Shown here piece by piece: positions 1 through 8,462 of a DNA stretch of 64,000 nt. Source of the stretch: Paracoccus sp. SMMA_5_TC (GTDB taxonomy: Bacteria > Pseudomonadota > Alphaproteobacteria > Rhodobacterales > Rhodobacteraceae); the NCBI RefSeq assembly GCF_009696685.2, contig NZ_CP102355.1, positions 248,001-312,000 on the forward strand. Direction: 5' to 3'. The notes under the pieces were generated by a model. The model worked only from the letters and a program-made list of their open reading frames with translations, was not told the DNA's origin and ran no database searches. The stretch's first letter is position 1. The number at the start of each line of letters is the position of its first letter. The position numbers were made by a program, and so were the translations under genes.

Positions 1-864
1 GGCATCGGCCTGGACCGAGGCAGGCGTGCCGTGGAACTCGACCATCAGATGCGGCGCCTCGGGCATCGCCGTCCCCGAAGCGCGGTTGAAGGCGCGCACG
101 ACATCCGCGTCGATGAATTCGATCCGGGCCATGGGAATGGCAGACTGGATGGTGGCGGTCACGCATTCCACCGCCTGCTCCAGCGTGTCGAAGCCGCAGA
201 CCGCAGCGGCCACCTCTTCGGGCTGGCCGTGCAGCCGCAGGGTCAGTTCGGTGATGATCCCCAGCGTGCCCTCGGCCCCCACGAACAGACCGGTCAGGTC
301 ATAACCGGCACTGGATTTCGCCGCCCGGGTTCCGGTGCGGATCACCCGACCGTCGGCCAGCACCACCTCGAGCGCCAGGATATTGTCGCGCATGGTGCCA
401 TAGCGCACCGCCGTGGTGCCGCTGGCGCGGGTCGAGGCCATTCCCCCCAGGCTGGCATTAGCGCCCGGATCCACGGGGAAGAACAGCCCCGTGGCCCGCA
501 ATTCCTGGTTCAACGCCTCGCGCGTGACGCCGGGCTGAACGCTTGCCTGCAGATCCTCGGCCCGGATCTCCAGCACCCGATCCATGCGCGCCATGTCCAG
601 CACCAGCCCGCCGTGATAGGCCAGCGCCTGCCCTTCCAGCGATGTGCCCGCCCCCCATCCCAGCACCGGCACGCGATGGGCATTGCAGATCGCCATGATG
701 GCTGCAACCTCGGCGGTGGTTTCCGGCCATGCCACCGCATCGGGCGGCGGCGCGCGATGATAGGCCTCGGACTGGGCATGCAGGTCGCGATCGCCCCCCC
801 GGGTGGAAAAACGCGCGCCCAGCAGATTGCTCAGGGCTTCTGCGGCAGTGGGATCTAGGGGCAT
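1..864 (-). CDS. FAD-linked oxidase, D-lactate/glycolate dehydrogenase type (C-terminus off the left edge)
   Basis: The first 288 residues of a flavoprotein oxidase are visible on the minus strand, starting at ATG 864; the rest lies beyond base 1. The FAD-binding PCMH/FAD_binding_4 fold is shown by GAGTSLEG (residues 71-78), PGANASLGGM (133-142) and GAEGTLGIITE (196-206). These are typical of cytochrome-linked D-lactate dehydrogenase (Dld) and GlcD-like 2-hydroxy-acid oxidases that feed electrons to the respiratory chain. Family members are about 450-480 aa, so most of the substrate-binding C-terminal domain is missing here. Which 2-hydroxy acid is used cannot be told from this half. No overlapping partner gene is seen upstream. 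Confidence 0.85.
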   Translation of the reverse strand, partial: MPLDPTAAEALSNLLGARFSTRGGDRDLHAQSEAYHRAPPPDAVAWPETTAEVAAIMAICNAHRVPVLGWGAGTSLEGQALAYHGGLVLDMARMDRVLEIRAEDLQASVQPGVTREALNQELRATGLFFPVDPGANASLGGMASTRASGTTAVRYGTMRDNILALEVVLADGRVIRTGTRAAKSSAGYDLTGLFVGAEGTLGIITELTLRLHGQPEEVAAAVCGFDTLEQAVECVTATIQSAIPMARIEFIDADVVRAFNRASGTAMPEAPHLMVEFHGTPASVQADA

Positions 865-945
865 CGGGAACCTCGGTCGTTGGAACGGCGACAACTTAGT
901 CTGCCAAGGCGACCGGGAACAAGCCAGAGGGGGGCGCCAGCAGTC

Positions 946-1911
946 TCAGCCGCCGCCGAAAGCGCGCTTGCCCATGCCTATCAGCGGGTTGAGCAGATAA
1001 TGCGCGACCGGGATCAGCACCATGCCCAAGATCAGGCCCAGGATACCGTCGAAGAAGGCGGTGGTGACCCAGGCGGCGACGCCCGGGGCGGCCGGCACGG
1101 CATGGGCGGCGGCCTCGGCGCGGTGGTGGATCCACTCATAGGGTTGGTGCTGGCCCAGTTCGTGCAGGCCGTGAATGACGATCTGGCCGCCCACCCAGAT
1201 CATCGCCGCGGTGCCGACGACGGTCAGCACCCGCATGAAGCCGGGCATCACCCGCACGATACCGCGCCCCAGCCCGGCCAGCGCGCCGCCACGCCGGGCC
1301 AGATGCAGCCCGAAATCGTCCGCCTTCACGATCAGCGCGACAAAACCATAGACCGCCACGGTGATCCCCACCGCGACCACGAACAGGATCACCGCCTTCA
1401 TCCACAGCGTGTCGCTGCTGGGAATGGCGGCCAGCGCGATGGTCATGATCTCGGCCGACAGGATGAAATCGGTCTTGATGGCGCCGCGCACGCGCTCTTC
1501 CTCAAGTCCGGCGCCGCCGTCCGCGGTCGGGCGCAGATGCGCCTCGTTGCCATGGTCGTGGGCCAGCGCGTGCCAGACCTTTTCCGCGCCCTCGTAGCAC
1601 AGATAGGATCCGCCCAGCATCAGCAATGGCGTGATCAGCCAGGGGGCGAATGCCGACAACAGCAGCGCCAGCGGCAACAGGATCACCAGCTTGTTGAACA
1701 GCGAGCCACGCGCGATCTTCAGCACGATCGGCACCTCGCGGGCGGCGGAAAAACCGTGCATGTATTTCGGGGTCACCGCGGCATCGTCGATCACCGCGCC
1801 TGCCGCCTTGGCACCGGCCTTGACGGCCTGACCTGCCACATCGTCGACCGATGCGGCGGCAATCTTGGCAATTCCCGCCACGTCGTCCAGCAGCGCCAGC
1901 AATCCGCTCAT
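946..1911 (-). CDS. DUF808 family (YedI-like) inner-membrane protein
   Basis: A 321-residue protein starting MSGLLALLDDVAGIAK, a typical DUF808/YedI N-terminus. An alternative start 31 codons upstream adds only arginine-rich sequence, and the ATG at 1911 has a GGACGG ribosome site in front of it, so I use 1911. A soluble N-terminal part is followed by several hydrophobic segments (around residues 75-105, 160-200, 225-250 and 285-315). The protein ends in a short glycine/basic tail. The family is widespread in proteobacteria and its function is unknown. It lies about 80 bases downstream of the FAD oxidase start on the same strand, with no sign of operon overlap with the fasciclin gene behind it. 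Confidence 0.85.
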   Translation of the reverse strand: MSGLLALLDDVAGIAKIAAASVDDVAGQAVKAGAKAAGAVIDDAAVTPKYMHGFSAAREVPIVLKIARGSLFNKLVILLPLALLLSAFAPWLITPLLMLGGSYLCYEGAEKVWHALAHDHGNEAHLRPTADGGAGLEEERVRGAIKTDFILSAEIMTIALAAIPSSDTLWMKAVILFVVAVGITVAVYGFVALIVKADDFGLHLARRGGALAGLGRGIVRVMPGFMRVLTVVGTAAMIWVGGQIVIHGLHELGQHQPYEWIHHRAEAAAHAVPAAPGVAAWVTTAFFDGILGLILGMVLIPVAHYLLNPLIGMGKRAFGGG

Positions 1912-2024
1912 GCCCGATATCCCGTCCTGTCCCGAGGTCGCATCCCACGGGCGCTCCGCTGGCGCCCGTCGGCAAGTTCTGCGCATGTAACGCGCCAAGG
2001 GCAAGCGGGTTCGACATGCGAAGC

Positions 2025-2051
2025 GGCCCGCGGGGGGTGGACCCGCGGGCC
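2025..2051 (-). terminator. Strong GC hairpin downstream of the fasciclin gene
   Basis: A perfect 10-bp inverted repeat (GGCCCGCGGG and CCCGCGGGCC) with a 7-base loop begins 25 bases past the fasciclin stop codon. It lacks a clear U-tract on the minus strand, so it may be a weak or factor-assisted terminator, or a 3'-end stabiliser. Seen directly; the function is inferred. Confidence 0.5.
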
Positions 2052-2076
2052 TGCCGCCGAAGAGGCGAGAGGGGGC

Positions 2077-2640
2077 TTACATCTTCGGCAGCAGCACGGT
2101 GTCGATCACATGGATGACGCCGTTCGACTGGTCGACATCCGGAATGGTGACCGTGGCAACATTGCCGTTTTCATCCGTCAGCTGAAGGGCGTTGTTTTCG
2201 GCATTGATGCTGGCGGTCAGGGTGCAGCCGCCCAAGGTCTTGACGGCATGGCTGCCGCCGTCATCCTTGATCATCTTGCCGATCGCGGGGGACATCGCCT
2301 CGGCGCCCACCACGTGACAGGTCAGGATCTGGGTCAGCTTGTCCTTGTTCTCGGGCTTCAGCAGATCCTCGACGGTGCCCTTCGGCAGCTTTTCAAAGGC
2401 CGCATTGGTGGGGGCAAAGACGGTGAAGGGGCCGGGGCCCGACAAGGTTTCGGCCAGACCCGCAGCCGTAACGGCCGCGACCAGCGTGCTGTGGTCAGCC
2501 GACATCGAGGCGTTTTCGACGATGGTCTTGTCCGGCATCATTTCGGCGCCGCCAACCATGGTATTGGCGGCCAGCGCGGCCGAAGCCGCCAGGCCGGCAG
2601 CAAGGGTCAGGGCAACGGTCTTGCCAAAGCGGATGGTCAT
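2077..2640 (-). CDS. Secreted fasciclin (FAS1) domain protein
   Basis: A 187-residue exported protein. A signal peptide covers about residues 1-25 (basic start, Ala/Leu core, ASAALA-AN cleavage region). A single FAS1 domain covers about 37-186, with the H1-like motif FTVFAPTNAAF (72-82) and the closing VIHVIDTVLLP. FAS1 proteins of this size are periplasmic or surface adhesion/matrix proteins; the exact role is unknown. It lies directly downstream of an anti-sigma/ECF sigma pair on the same strand but separated by 89 bases. That gap holds a possible ECF-type promoter, so it is a likely target of that sigma factor. The start has a GGAGGAA ribosome site. Confidence 0.9.
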   Translation of the reverse strand: MTIRFGKTVALTLAAGLAASAALAANTMVGGAEMMPDKTIVENASMSADHSTLVAAVTAAGLAETLSGPGPFTVFAPTNAAFEKLPKGTVEDLLKPENKDKLTQILTCHVVGAEAMSPAIGKMIKDDGGSHAVKTLGGCTLTASINAENNALQLTDENGNVATVTIPDVDQSNGVIHVIDTVLLPKM

Positions 2641-2691
2641 CGCAGTTTCCTCCGTTGATGGGCGGGCGCCTTGTCGCGCCCGATGCCCCTA

Positions 2692-2718
2692 GACACGCAA
2701 ACGCGCGGGCAAAGTTGC
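2692..2718 (-). promoter_or_regulatory. Possible ECF-type promoter of the fasciclin gene
   Basis: On the minus strand GCAACTTT is followed 13 bases later by CGTGTC, about 50 bases before the fasciclin start. GCAACTT resembles the GGAACTT-type -35 element of many ECF sigma factors. The presence of an ECF sigma gene two genes upstream makes this plausible. The match was made by eye and is tentative. Confidence 0.35.
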
Positions 2719-2729
2719 GACACATCCCA

Positions 2730-3440
2730 TCACGAAGCCGTGAGCGGCGCGATCGCCACCACCGGCCCTGTGGCCTGCCCGGTGGGCGAGCCGCCCGCCG
2801 GTTCGTCCGACAGCGCGATCTGCACGCCCGCCCCGGGATCCAGCCCCGCGGGCAGCTCTGCGCGCAACTCTCCCTGCCGCGGCACCACCCCCAGCGAGAT
2901 GGGCGCCGAGCCGTCGGGCTTGATCCACCAGATTTCCCAATCGCGCCCCTCGGCAGCCGGGCCGCTTTGCAATTGCAGCCGGAATTCGCGGCCGCTGACC
3001 TGGGCCGCCACCCGCAACCCCTGGTCGGCAGCGGCCAGTTCGGCCCGCCAGCCGGGCGCGGGCGTCGTGCGTTCGGGCAGCATCGGCATCAGCCAGACCA
3101 GCGCCAGCGCCAGCACCGCCACTGCCCCCCCGAACAGCGCCCAGGGCCGCTGCCACCAGCGCGGGCGGGTCTCGATGGGCTGGCTGAACAGCGGCTGCGC
3201 ATGGCCCAGCGCCTCGCGGATGCGCTGGCGGGTGCGCGCGGGCGGCAGGACAGGGGTCAGATCCTCGGTCAGGCTGGCCAGCCTTTCCTGCCAGGCCTGC
3301 ACCCGCGCCTGAAAGTCCGGGTCCGCCAGCCGCGCCAGGATCAATTGCGCCTCGTCACCCTGCAAAAGGCCCAGCGCCAGCTCCGCGGCCAGAACCTCGT
3401 CCAGGTCATCGGGATCAAGGGGTTCGGTTTCCTGGCTCAT
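2730..3440 (-). CDS. RskA-type anti-sigma factor (single-pass membrane protein)
   Basis: A 236-residue protein with a cytoplasmic N-terminal region (about 1-99), one membrane segment (about 100-121, WALFGGAVAVLALALVW) and a periplasmic C-terminal domain containing WEIWWIKPDGSAP. That domain is characteristic of RskA/anti-sigma-K proteins. It would hold the ECF sigma factor inactive at the membrane until a signal arrives. Its ATG overlaps the stop codon of the sigma gene as ATGA, so the two are translationally coupled. Longer upstream start candidates run inside the sigma gene and look like shadow sequence. I see no zinc-binding HxxxCxxC motif, which argues against the ChrR/ZAS class. Confidence 0.88.
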   Translation of the reverse strand: MSQETEPLDPDDLDEVLAAELALGLLQGDEAQLILARLADPDFQARVQAWQERLASLTEDLTPVLPPARTRQRIREALGHAQPLFSQPIETRPRWWQRPWALFGGAVAVLALALVWLMPMLPERTTPAPGWRAELAAADQGLRVAAQVSGREFRLQLQSGPAAEGRDWEIWWIKPDGSAPISLGVVPRQGELRAELPAGLDPGAGVQIALSDEPAGGSPTGQATGPVVAIAPLTAS

Positions 3441-3991
3441 TGGCTGACACAATCCTTCAGCCGCAGCAGGCTGCGCCTGAGCCAGCTGCGCAGGGTATTG
3501 AGCGCCATGCCCTCGCGCGCGGCCAGATCGGCATAGCTCATGCCTTCCAGATAGACGGCGCGCACCGCCCCCGCCTGAGCGGATTCGAGCCGCGACAGGC
3601 AATCGCCCAGCAGGCGCCGTTCCTGGGCACGGATGGCCGCCATTTCGGGCGAGGGCTGGGACGCGGGCAGATCGGCCGCCGCCTCGGCCGGGGCATGCGC
3701 CGGCTGACCGCGTCGCGCCCGCAGCCGGTCGATGGCACGGTTGCGGGCAATGGTAATCAGCCAGGTCATCGGCGAAAGACCATTCGCGGCATAGCGCGAC
3801 GCGCCCTGCCAGACCCGGATGTAAACCTCTTGCAGGGTATCCTCGGCCTCGGGGCGATCCTTCAGCACCGCCAGGCAGACCGCGTGCAGCTTGGCCGAAG
3901 TCGCCTCATACAGGCTGTCGAAAGCCGCCCTGTCGCCCAGCGCGACGCGGGCGATCAGATCCTCGAGCTGGCGCAGGCGCGGATCGGGCAA
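3437..3991 (-). CDS. ECF (extracytoplasmic function) sigma-70 factor
   Basis: A 184-residue ECF sigma factor. Region 2 covers about residues 25-95 (AEDTLQEVYIRVW and WLITIARNRAIDRLRARR) and region 4 about 125-180 (YLEGMSYADLAAREG, then TLRSWLRRSLLRLK). No longer-sigma regions 1.1 or 3 are present. I chose the TTG at 3991 because it lies about eight bases behind CAGGAG and in front of the conserved start of the protein; upstream in-frame codons give unrelated sequence. The gene is coupled to the downstream anti-sigma gene by an ATGA overlap. It is divergent from cobS, and the 150-base gap must hold both promoters. Confidence 0.9.
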   Translation of the reverse strand: MPDPRLRQLEDLIARVALGDRAAFDSLYEATSAKLHAVCLAVLKDRPEAEDTLQEVYIRVWQGASRYAANGLSPMTWLITIARNRAIDRLRARRGQPAHAPAEAAADLPASQPSPEMAAIRAQERRLLGDCLSRLESAQAGAVRAVYLEGMSYADLAAREGMALNTLRSWLRRSLLRLKDCVSQ

Positions 3992-4017
3992 GGCGGGCTC
4001 CTGTCCTGGGTCCGGCC

Positions 4018-4047
4018 AGCCTAGGCCGGGGTCGCGGCGGGCGTCAA
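4018..4047 (-). promoter_or_regulatory. Possible promoter of the ECF sigma operon
   Basis: TTGACG, an 18-base spacer and TAGGCT on the minus strand lie about 30-55 bases before the TTG start of the sigma gene. This looks like a housekeeping-sigma promoter rather than autoregulation. Assigned by eye. Confidence 0.4.
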
Positions 4048-4141
4048 TCGCCGTGGACGGCTGCGGCGGCCATATGCGCGAATGCTTGCACGTGCCCGCC
4101 GAATGCGCGATCAATGCCGCGACAGAACGAAAGGGCCGCCA

Positions 4142-5116
4142 ATGCTGGACATGAACGCGAAACCGACCGAGGAAATCGACCTGCGCGCGGTCTTTGGGCT
4201 GGACAGCGACATGAAGGTCAAGGGCTTTGCCGAGCGCAGCGAGCGCGTGCCCGAAATCGACCCGACCTACAAGTTCGATCCCGACACCACCCTGGCGATC
4301 CTGGCCGGGTTTGCCTATAACCGCCGGGTGATGATCCAGGGCTATCACGGCACCGGCAAGTCGACGCATATAGAACAGGTGGCGGCGCGGCTGAACTGGC
4401 CCTGCGTGCGGGTGAACCTGGACAGCCACGTCAGCCGCATCGACCTGATCGGCAAGGATGCGATCAAGCTGGTCGACGGCAAGCAGGTGACGGTGTTTCA
4501 CGAAGGCATCCTGCCCTGGGCCCTGCGCAACCCGACCGCCATCGTCTTTGACGAATACGACGCCGGCCGGGCCGACGTGATGTTCGTGATCCAGCGCGTC
4601 CTGGAAGCCGACGGCAAGCTGACCCTGCTGGACCAGAACGAGGTCATCACCCCGAACCCCTATTTCCGGCTGTTCGCCACCGCCAATACCGTGGGCCTTG
4701 GCGATACCACCGGGCTTTACCATGGCACCCAGCAGATCAACCAGGGCCAGATGGACCGCTGGTCGCTGGTCAGCACGCTGAACTACCTGTCCCACGACGC
4801 CGAGGCCGCGATCGTGCTGGCCAAGAACCCGACCTACAACACCGAAAAGGGCCGCCGGATCATCAGCCAGATGGTAACGCTGGCCGACCTGACCCGCACC
4901 GCCTTCATGCAGGGCGACCTGTCCACGGTGATGTCGCCGCGCACGGTGATCGCCTGGGCCCAGAACGCCCGCATCTTCGGCGACAACATCGGCTACGCCT
5001 TCCGCCTGACCTTCCTGAACAAATGCGACGAACTGGAACGCCAGACCGTCGCCGAGTTCTATCAGCGCCTGTTCGACGAAGAACTGCCCGAAAGCGCGGC
5101 GGTCAAGGCGGGGTAA
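4142..5116 (+). CDS. cobS: Aerobic cobaltochelatase subunit CobS
   Basis: A 324-residue AAA+ ATPase of the CobNST complex, which inserts Co2+ into hydrogenobyrinic acid a,c-diamide in the oxygen-dependent cobalamin pathway. Walker A is GYHGTGKST (residues 67-75) and Walker B is IVFDEYDAG (Asp about 137); sensor-like RLFATANT follows. The length matches the family (about 325-330 aa). An upstream in-frame start at 4082 exists, but the conserved protein begins at MLDMNAKP, so I use ATG 4142 (ATG 4151 is also possible). cobT follows 88 bases downstream on the same strand. The large CobN subunit is not in this window. Confidence 0.96.
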   Translation: MLDMNAKPTEEIDLRAVFGLDSDMKVKGFAERSERVPEIDPTYKFDPDTTLAILAGFAYNRRVMIQGYHGTGKSTHIEQVAARLNWPCVRVNLDSHVSRIDLIGKDAIKLVDGKQVTVFHEGILPWALRNPTAIVFDEYDAGRADVMFVIQRVLEADGKLTLLDQNEVITPNPYFRLFATANTVGLGDTTGLYHGTQQINQGQMDRWSLVSTLNYLSHDAEAAIVLAKNPTYNTEKGRRIISQMVTLADLTRTAFMQGDLSTVMSPRTVIAWAQNARIFGDNIGYAFRLTFLNKCDELERQTVAEFYQRLFDEELPESAAVKAG

Positions 5117-5204
5117 GGCGCGCGGCCAGGCGACTGCCGCCCGAACGGACCGGCTTCGGGGCCCGGCCCCGGTGCCTGACAGCCCGCCCACCGTTGGAGG
5201 AGAA

Positions 5205-7067
5205 ATGAAGAAATCCGACAACCCCGCCGATCCGTTCAAGAAGGCCCTGACCGAAGCCACGCGCGCCCTGGCCGAGGATCACGACCTGAACGTCACCTTC
5301 AGCGCCGATCCCTCGGGCGTCACCGGCGACACCATGCGCCTGCCGCAGGTCAGCCGCCGCATGACGCGCGAGGAAATCCTGCTGGCGCGCGGGACCGCCG
5401 ATGCCCTGGCGATGAAGCTGCGCCATCACGATCCGGCCACCCACGCGAAATACGTGCCCGCCGGCCCGATGGCGCGCGATCTTTATGAGGCGATGGAAAC
5501 CGCGCGCTGCGAGGCACTGGGCGCGCGCGACATGCCCGGTGCGCTGTCCAATATCGACGCCCGCCTGGGCCATGACGCCGAACGCAAGGGCTATGGCCAG
5601 ATCAAGTCGCCCGCCGACGCGCCGCTGGCGGTGGCGGCCGGCTATATCCTGCGCCAGGCCGCGACCGGGCGCCCCCTGCCCGCCGCCGCCCAGCACGTGG
5701 CCGACCTGTGGCGCCCCTTTGTCGAGGAACAGGCCGGCGCCGAACTGGAACAGGTCAACAGCGTGCTGGCCGATCAGGCGGCCTTCGCACGCCTTGCCCG
5801 CAAGGTCATCGCCGATCTGGGCTATGGCGACCAGCTGGGCGAAGACCCCGACGAGCCGCAAGAGGACGAGGCCCAGGAAAACGCCGAACAGGACGACGAG
5901 GCCGGCGACAACCAGTCGCGCGACCAGAACCCCGATGACGAGGCCGAGGCCAGCCCCGAACGCACCCAGGAACAGACCCAGGACGAACGCCAGGCCCAGG
6001 TCAGCATGGATGACCAGTCCGACGAGGAACTGGCCGACGAGGCCGAGACATCTGAGACCGAGCCCCCGCCCGACCTGCCGCCCCCGGTCAGCGAGGCCAG
6101 CCCCGACTATCGCGTCTATACCCAGCAGTTCGACGAGGAAATCCGCGCCGAGGATCTGGCCGACCCGGCGGAACTGGAACGGCTGCGCGCCTATCTGGAC
6201 AAGCAGCTCGAGCCGCTGCGCGGCGCGGTCAGCCGCCTGGCCAACAAGTTGCAGCGCCGCCTGCAGGCGCAGCAGAACCGCAGCTGGGAATTCGACAAGG
6301 AAGAAGGCGTTCTGGACGCCGGGCGCCTTGCGCGCGTGGTGGCCAACCCGACCACGCCCCTGTCCTTCAAGATCGAAAAGGATACCGAATTCCGCGATAC
6401 GGTGGTGACGCTGCTGCTGGACAATTCGGGTTCGATGCGCGGGCGCCCGATCAGCATTGCCGCCATCTGCGCCGATGTGCTGGCGCGCACGCTGGAACGT
6501 TCGCAGGTCAAGGTCGAGATCCTGGGCTTTACCACCCGCGCCTGGAAGGGCGGACAGGCGCGCGAATCCTGGCTGGCCGCAGGCCGCCCGGCCCAGCCCG
6601 GCCGGCTGAACGACCTGCGCCACATCATCTACAAGGGGGCCGACGCCCCCTGGCGGCGGGTGCGCCCGAACCTGGGCCTGATGATGAAAGAGGGGCTGCT
6701 CAAGGAAAACATCGATGGCGAGGCGCTGGAATGGGCGCATCGGCGCCTTGTGCGCCGCCCCGAACAGCGCCGCATCCTGATGGTGATTTCCGATGGTGCC
6801 CCGGTCGATGACAGCACCCTGTCGGTCAATCCGGCGAATTTCCTGGAAAAACACCTGCGCGATGTGATCGCGATGATCGAAAGGCGCAAGCAGGTCGAAC
6901 TGCTGGCGATCGGCATTGGCCATGACGTCACCCGCTATTACCAGCGCGCCGTCACCATCACCGATGCCGAACAGCTGGCCGGTGCCATTACCGAACAGCT
7001 GGCCGCCCTGTTCGAGGCCGACCCGCGCAAGCGGGCCCGGGCCATGCAGCAGCGCCGCCCGGCCTAG
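5205..7067 (+). CDS. cobT: Aerobic cobaltochelatase subunit CobT
   Basis: A 620-residue partner of CobS in the CobNST cobaltochelatase. There is an N-terminal conserved region (1-210), then a highly acidic, Gln/Glu/Asp-rich linker (about 212-300), then a C-terminal von Willebrand A domain with a DNSGS MIDAS motif starting at Asp406. The VWA domain is expected to bind Mg2+ and dock the chelatase subunits, as BchD/ChlD do in Mg-chelatase. The start is fixed by a near-perfect GGAGGAG site five bases before ATG 5205. It is cotranscribed with cobS by position. The acidic linker is a normal family feature and is not evidence of transfer. Confidence 0.95.
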   Translation: MKKSDNPADPFKKALTEATRALAEDHDLNVTFSADPSGVTGDTMRLPQVSRRMTREEILLARGTADALAMKLRHHDPATHAKYVPAGPMARDLYEAMETARCEALGARDMPGALSNIDARLGHDAERKGYGQIKSPADAPLAVAAGYILRQAATGRPLPAAAQHVADLWRPFVEEQAGAELEQVNSVLADQAAFARLARKVIADLGYGDQLGEDPDEPQEDEAQENAEQDDEAGDNQSRDQNPDDEAEASPERTQEQTQDERQAQVSMDDQSDEELADEAETSETEPPPDLPPPVSEASPDYRVYTQQFDEEIRAEDLADPAELERLRAYLDKQLEPLRGAVSRLANKLQRRLQAQQNRSWEFDKEEGVLDAGRLARVVANPTTPLSFKIEKDTEFRDTVVTLLLDNSGSMRGRPISIAAICADVLARTLERSQVKVEILGFTTRAWKGGQARESWLAAGRPAQPGRLNDLRHIIYKGADAPWRRVRPNLGLMMKEGLLKENIDGEALEWAHRRLVRRPEQRRILMVISDGAPVDDSTLSVNPANFLEKHLRDVIAMIERRKQVELLAIGIGHDVTRYYQRAVTITDAEQLAGAITEQLAALFEADPRKRARAMQQRRPA

Positions 7068-7159
7068 AACGCGCAGGGCGGCTTGATCTGGCCCGGCACC
7101 CGTGCGACCAATCCGGGGTGCGGCCCAGGCGGGGCCCGGGCTTTCCGGTGGGATTTCAG

Positions 7160-8452
7160 GTGCTGAAAATCGGTTTCTTCATTCCCGAATTTCCGGGCCA
7201 GACGCATATCTTCCTGTGGCGGGAACGCCAGGCGCTGGCCGAACTTGGGATCCAGGCCGACCTGATCTCGACCCGGCCGCCGCCGCGCAGCATCGCATCG
7301 CACAGCTGGGGGGCGGCGGCCCAGGCCCAGACCCGCTATCTGCTGCCGCTGGAAGGCGGTCCGCTGCGGCTCGTCGCGGATCTGCTGCGGGCGGGGCCGC
7401 GCGGCTGGATGCGCGGATTGTCCGCGGCCCTGCGCGCCGAAACCCAGGGCGGGCTCAAGGGCCGGGTGCGGATGCTGGCGCTGCTGGCCATGGGGGCACG
7501 GCTTGCGGGGATCGCCCGCGACCGCGGCTGGACGCACGTCCATGTCCACAGCTGCGCCGACAGCGCCAATATCGCCATGTTCGCCCAGCGATTGGGCGGC
7601 CCCAGCTACAGCCTGACCCTGCATGGCCCGACGCTGGACGGATACGGCCCCAACCAGCGCCAGAAATGGCGCCACGCCCGCTTTGCCACCATCATCTCGC
7701 GCCTGCTGCTGGGGGTGGCGCAGCGCGAAATCGGCCCCGACCTGCCGCCGGTGGTGCTGGTGGCGCCGATGGGGGTCGATCTGGCGCAGATCCGGCGCGC
7801 CGCGCCCTGGCAGCCGCCTGCGCCCGGAACGCCGCTGCGCGTCTTTTCCTGCGGGCGGCTGAATGCGGTCAAGGGCCACGACCACCTGATCCGCACCATC
7901 CAGATCCTGCGCGATCAGGGCATCGACGCCCGGCTGGAAATCGCGGGCGAGGACGAACAGGGTGGCAGCGGCTATCGCCGCCAGCTCGAGGCGCTGATTG
8001 CCCAGGCCGGGCTGCAGGATGTCGTCACCCTGCTGGGCGCCGTCAGCGAGGATCGCGTTCGCCAGGGGCTGGAGCAGGCGCATGTCTTTGCGCTGGCCAG
8101 CCTGAACGAGGGGATCTCGGTCGCCATCATGGAGGCGATGGCAATGGAAATGCCGGTCGTCGTAACCGATGTGGGCGGCAATCACGAATTGATCACCTCG
8201 GGGCGCGACGCGATTCTGGTGCCGCCGGAACGGCCCGAGATCATGGCCGCCGAAATCGCCCGGCTTTACGCCGAACCCGACCATGCGCGGCAACTGGCGC
8301 AGGCGTCGCGCGCGCGCGTGGAACAGGATTTTCACCATCGCCGCAGCGCGCAGGCCGTGGCCGAAGGGCTTGCCCGCACCCTGCCCGGCGCGGCCGCGCA
8401 TCTGCGGATCGCGCCCGCGACCGATTCACCCCACCCCCTTCGCCAGCACTGA
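7160..8452 (+). CDS. Glycosyltransferase, GT4/GT1-like (GT-B fold)
   Basis: About 430 residues of a retaining GT-B glycosyltransferase. The N-terminal Rossmann-like half starts VLKIGFFIPEFPGQTHIF. The C-terminal half has the sugar-nucleotide motifs FSCGRLNAVKGHDHLI and an EX7E motif (Glu317 to Glu325, EGISVAIME), as in GT4 enzymes. The start is uncertain: GTG 7160 precedes the conserved region, while GTG 7118 would add 14 residues. It sits 92 bases after cobT and 10 bases before the aminopeptidase gene. No other envelope or polysaccharide gene is near, so donor and acceptor cannot be named. Confidence 0.85.
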   Translation: MLKIGFFIPEFPGQTHIFLWRERQALAELGIQADLISTRPPPRSIASHSWGAAAQAQTRYLLPLEGGPLRLVADLLRAGPRGWMRGLSAALRAETQGGLKGRVRMLALLAMGARLAGIARDRGWTHVHVHSCADSANIAMFAQRLGGPSYSLTLHGPTLDGYGPNQRQKWRHARFATIISRLLLGVAQREIGPDLPPVVLVAPMGVDLAQIRRAAPWQPPAPGTPLRVFSCGRLNAVKGHDHLIRTIQILRDQGIDARLEIAGEDEQGGSGYRRQLEALIAQAGLQDVVTLLGAVSEDRVRQGLEQAHVFALASLNEGISVAIMEAMAMEMPVVVTDVGGNHELITSGRDAILVPPERPEIMAAEIARLYAEPDHARQLAQASRARVEQDFHHRRSAQAVAEGLARTLPGAAAHLRIAPATDSPHPLRQH

Positions 8453-8462
8453 CAGGTTCGCC

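Noticed and set aside
880..2658. A 592-codon plus-strand frame over DUF808 and fasciclin
   Set aside because: Shadow frame rich in Gly/Arg/His with no start context. The minus-strand genes are well supported.
5822..6110. CobT acidic Glu/Gln/Asp repeats as a sign of an inserted or foreign segment
   Set aside because: An acidic linker before the VWA domain is a normal feature of CobT and related chelatase subunits.
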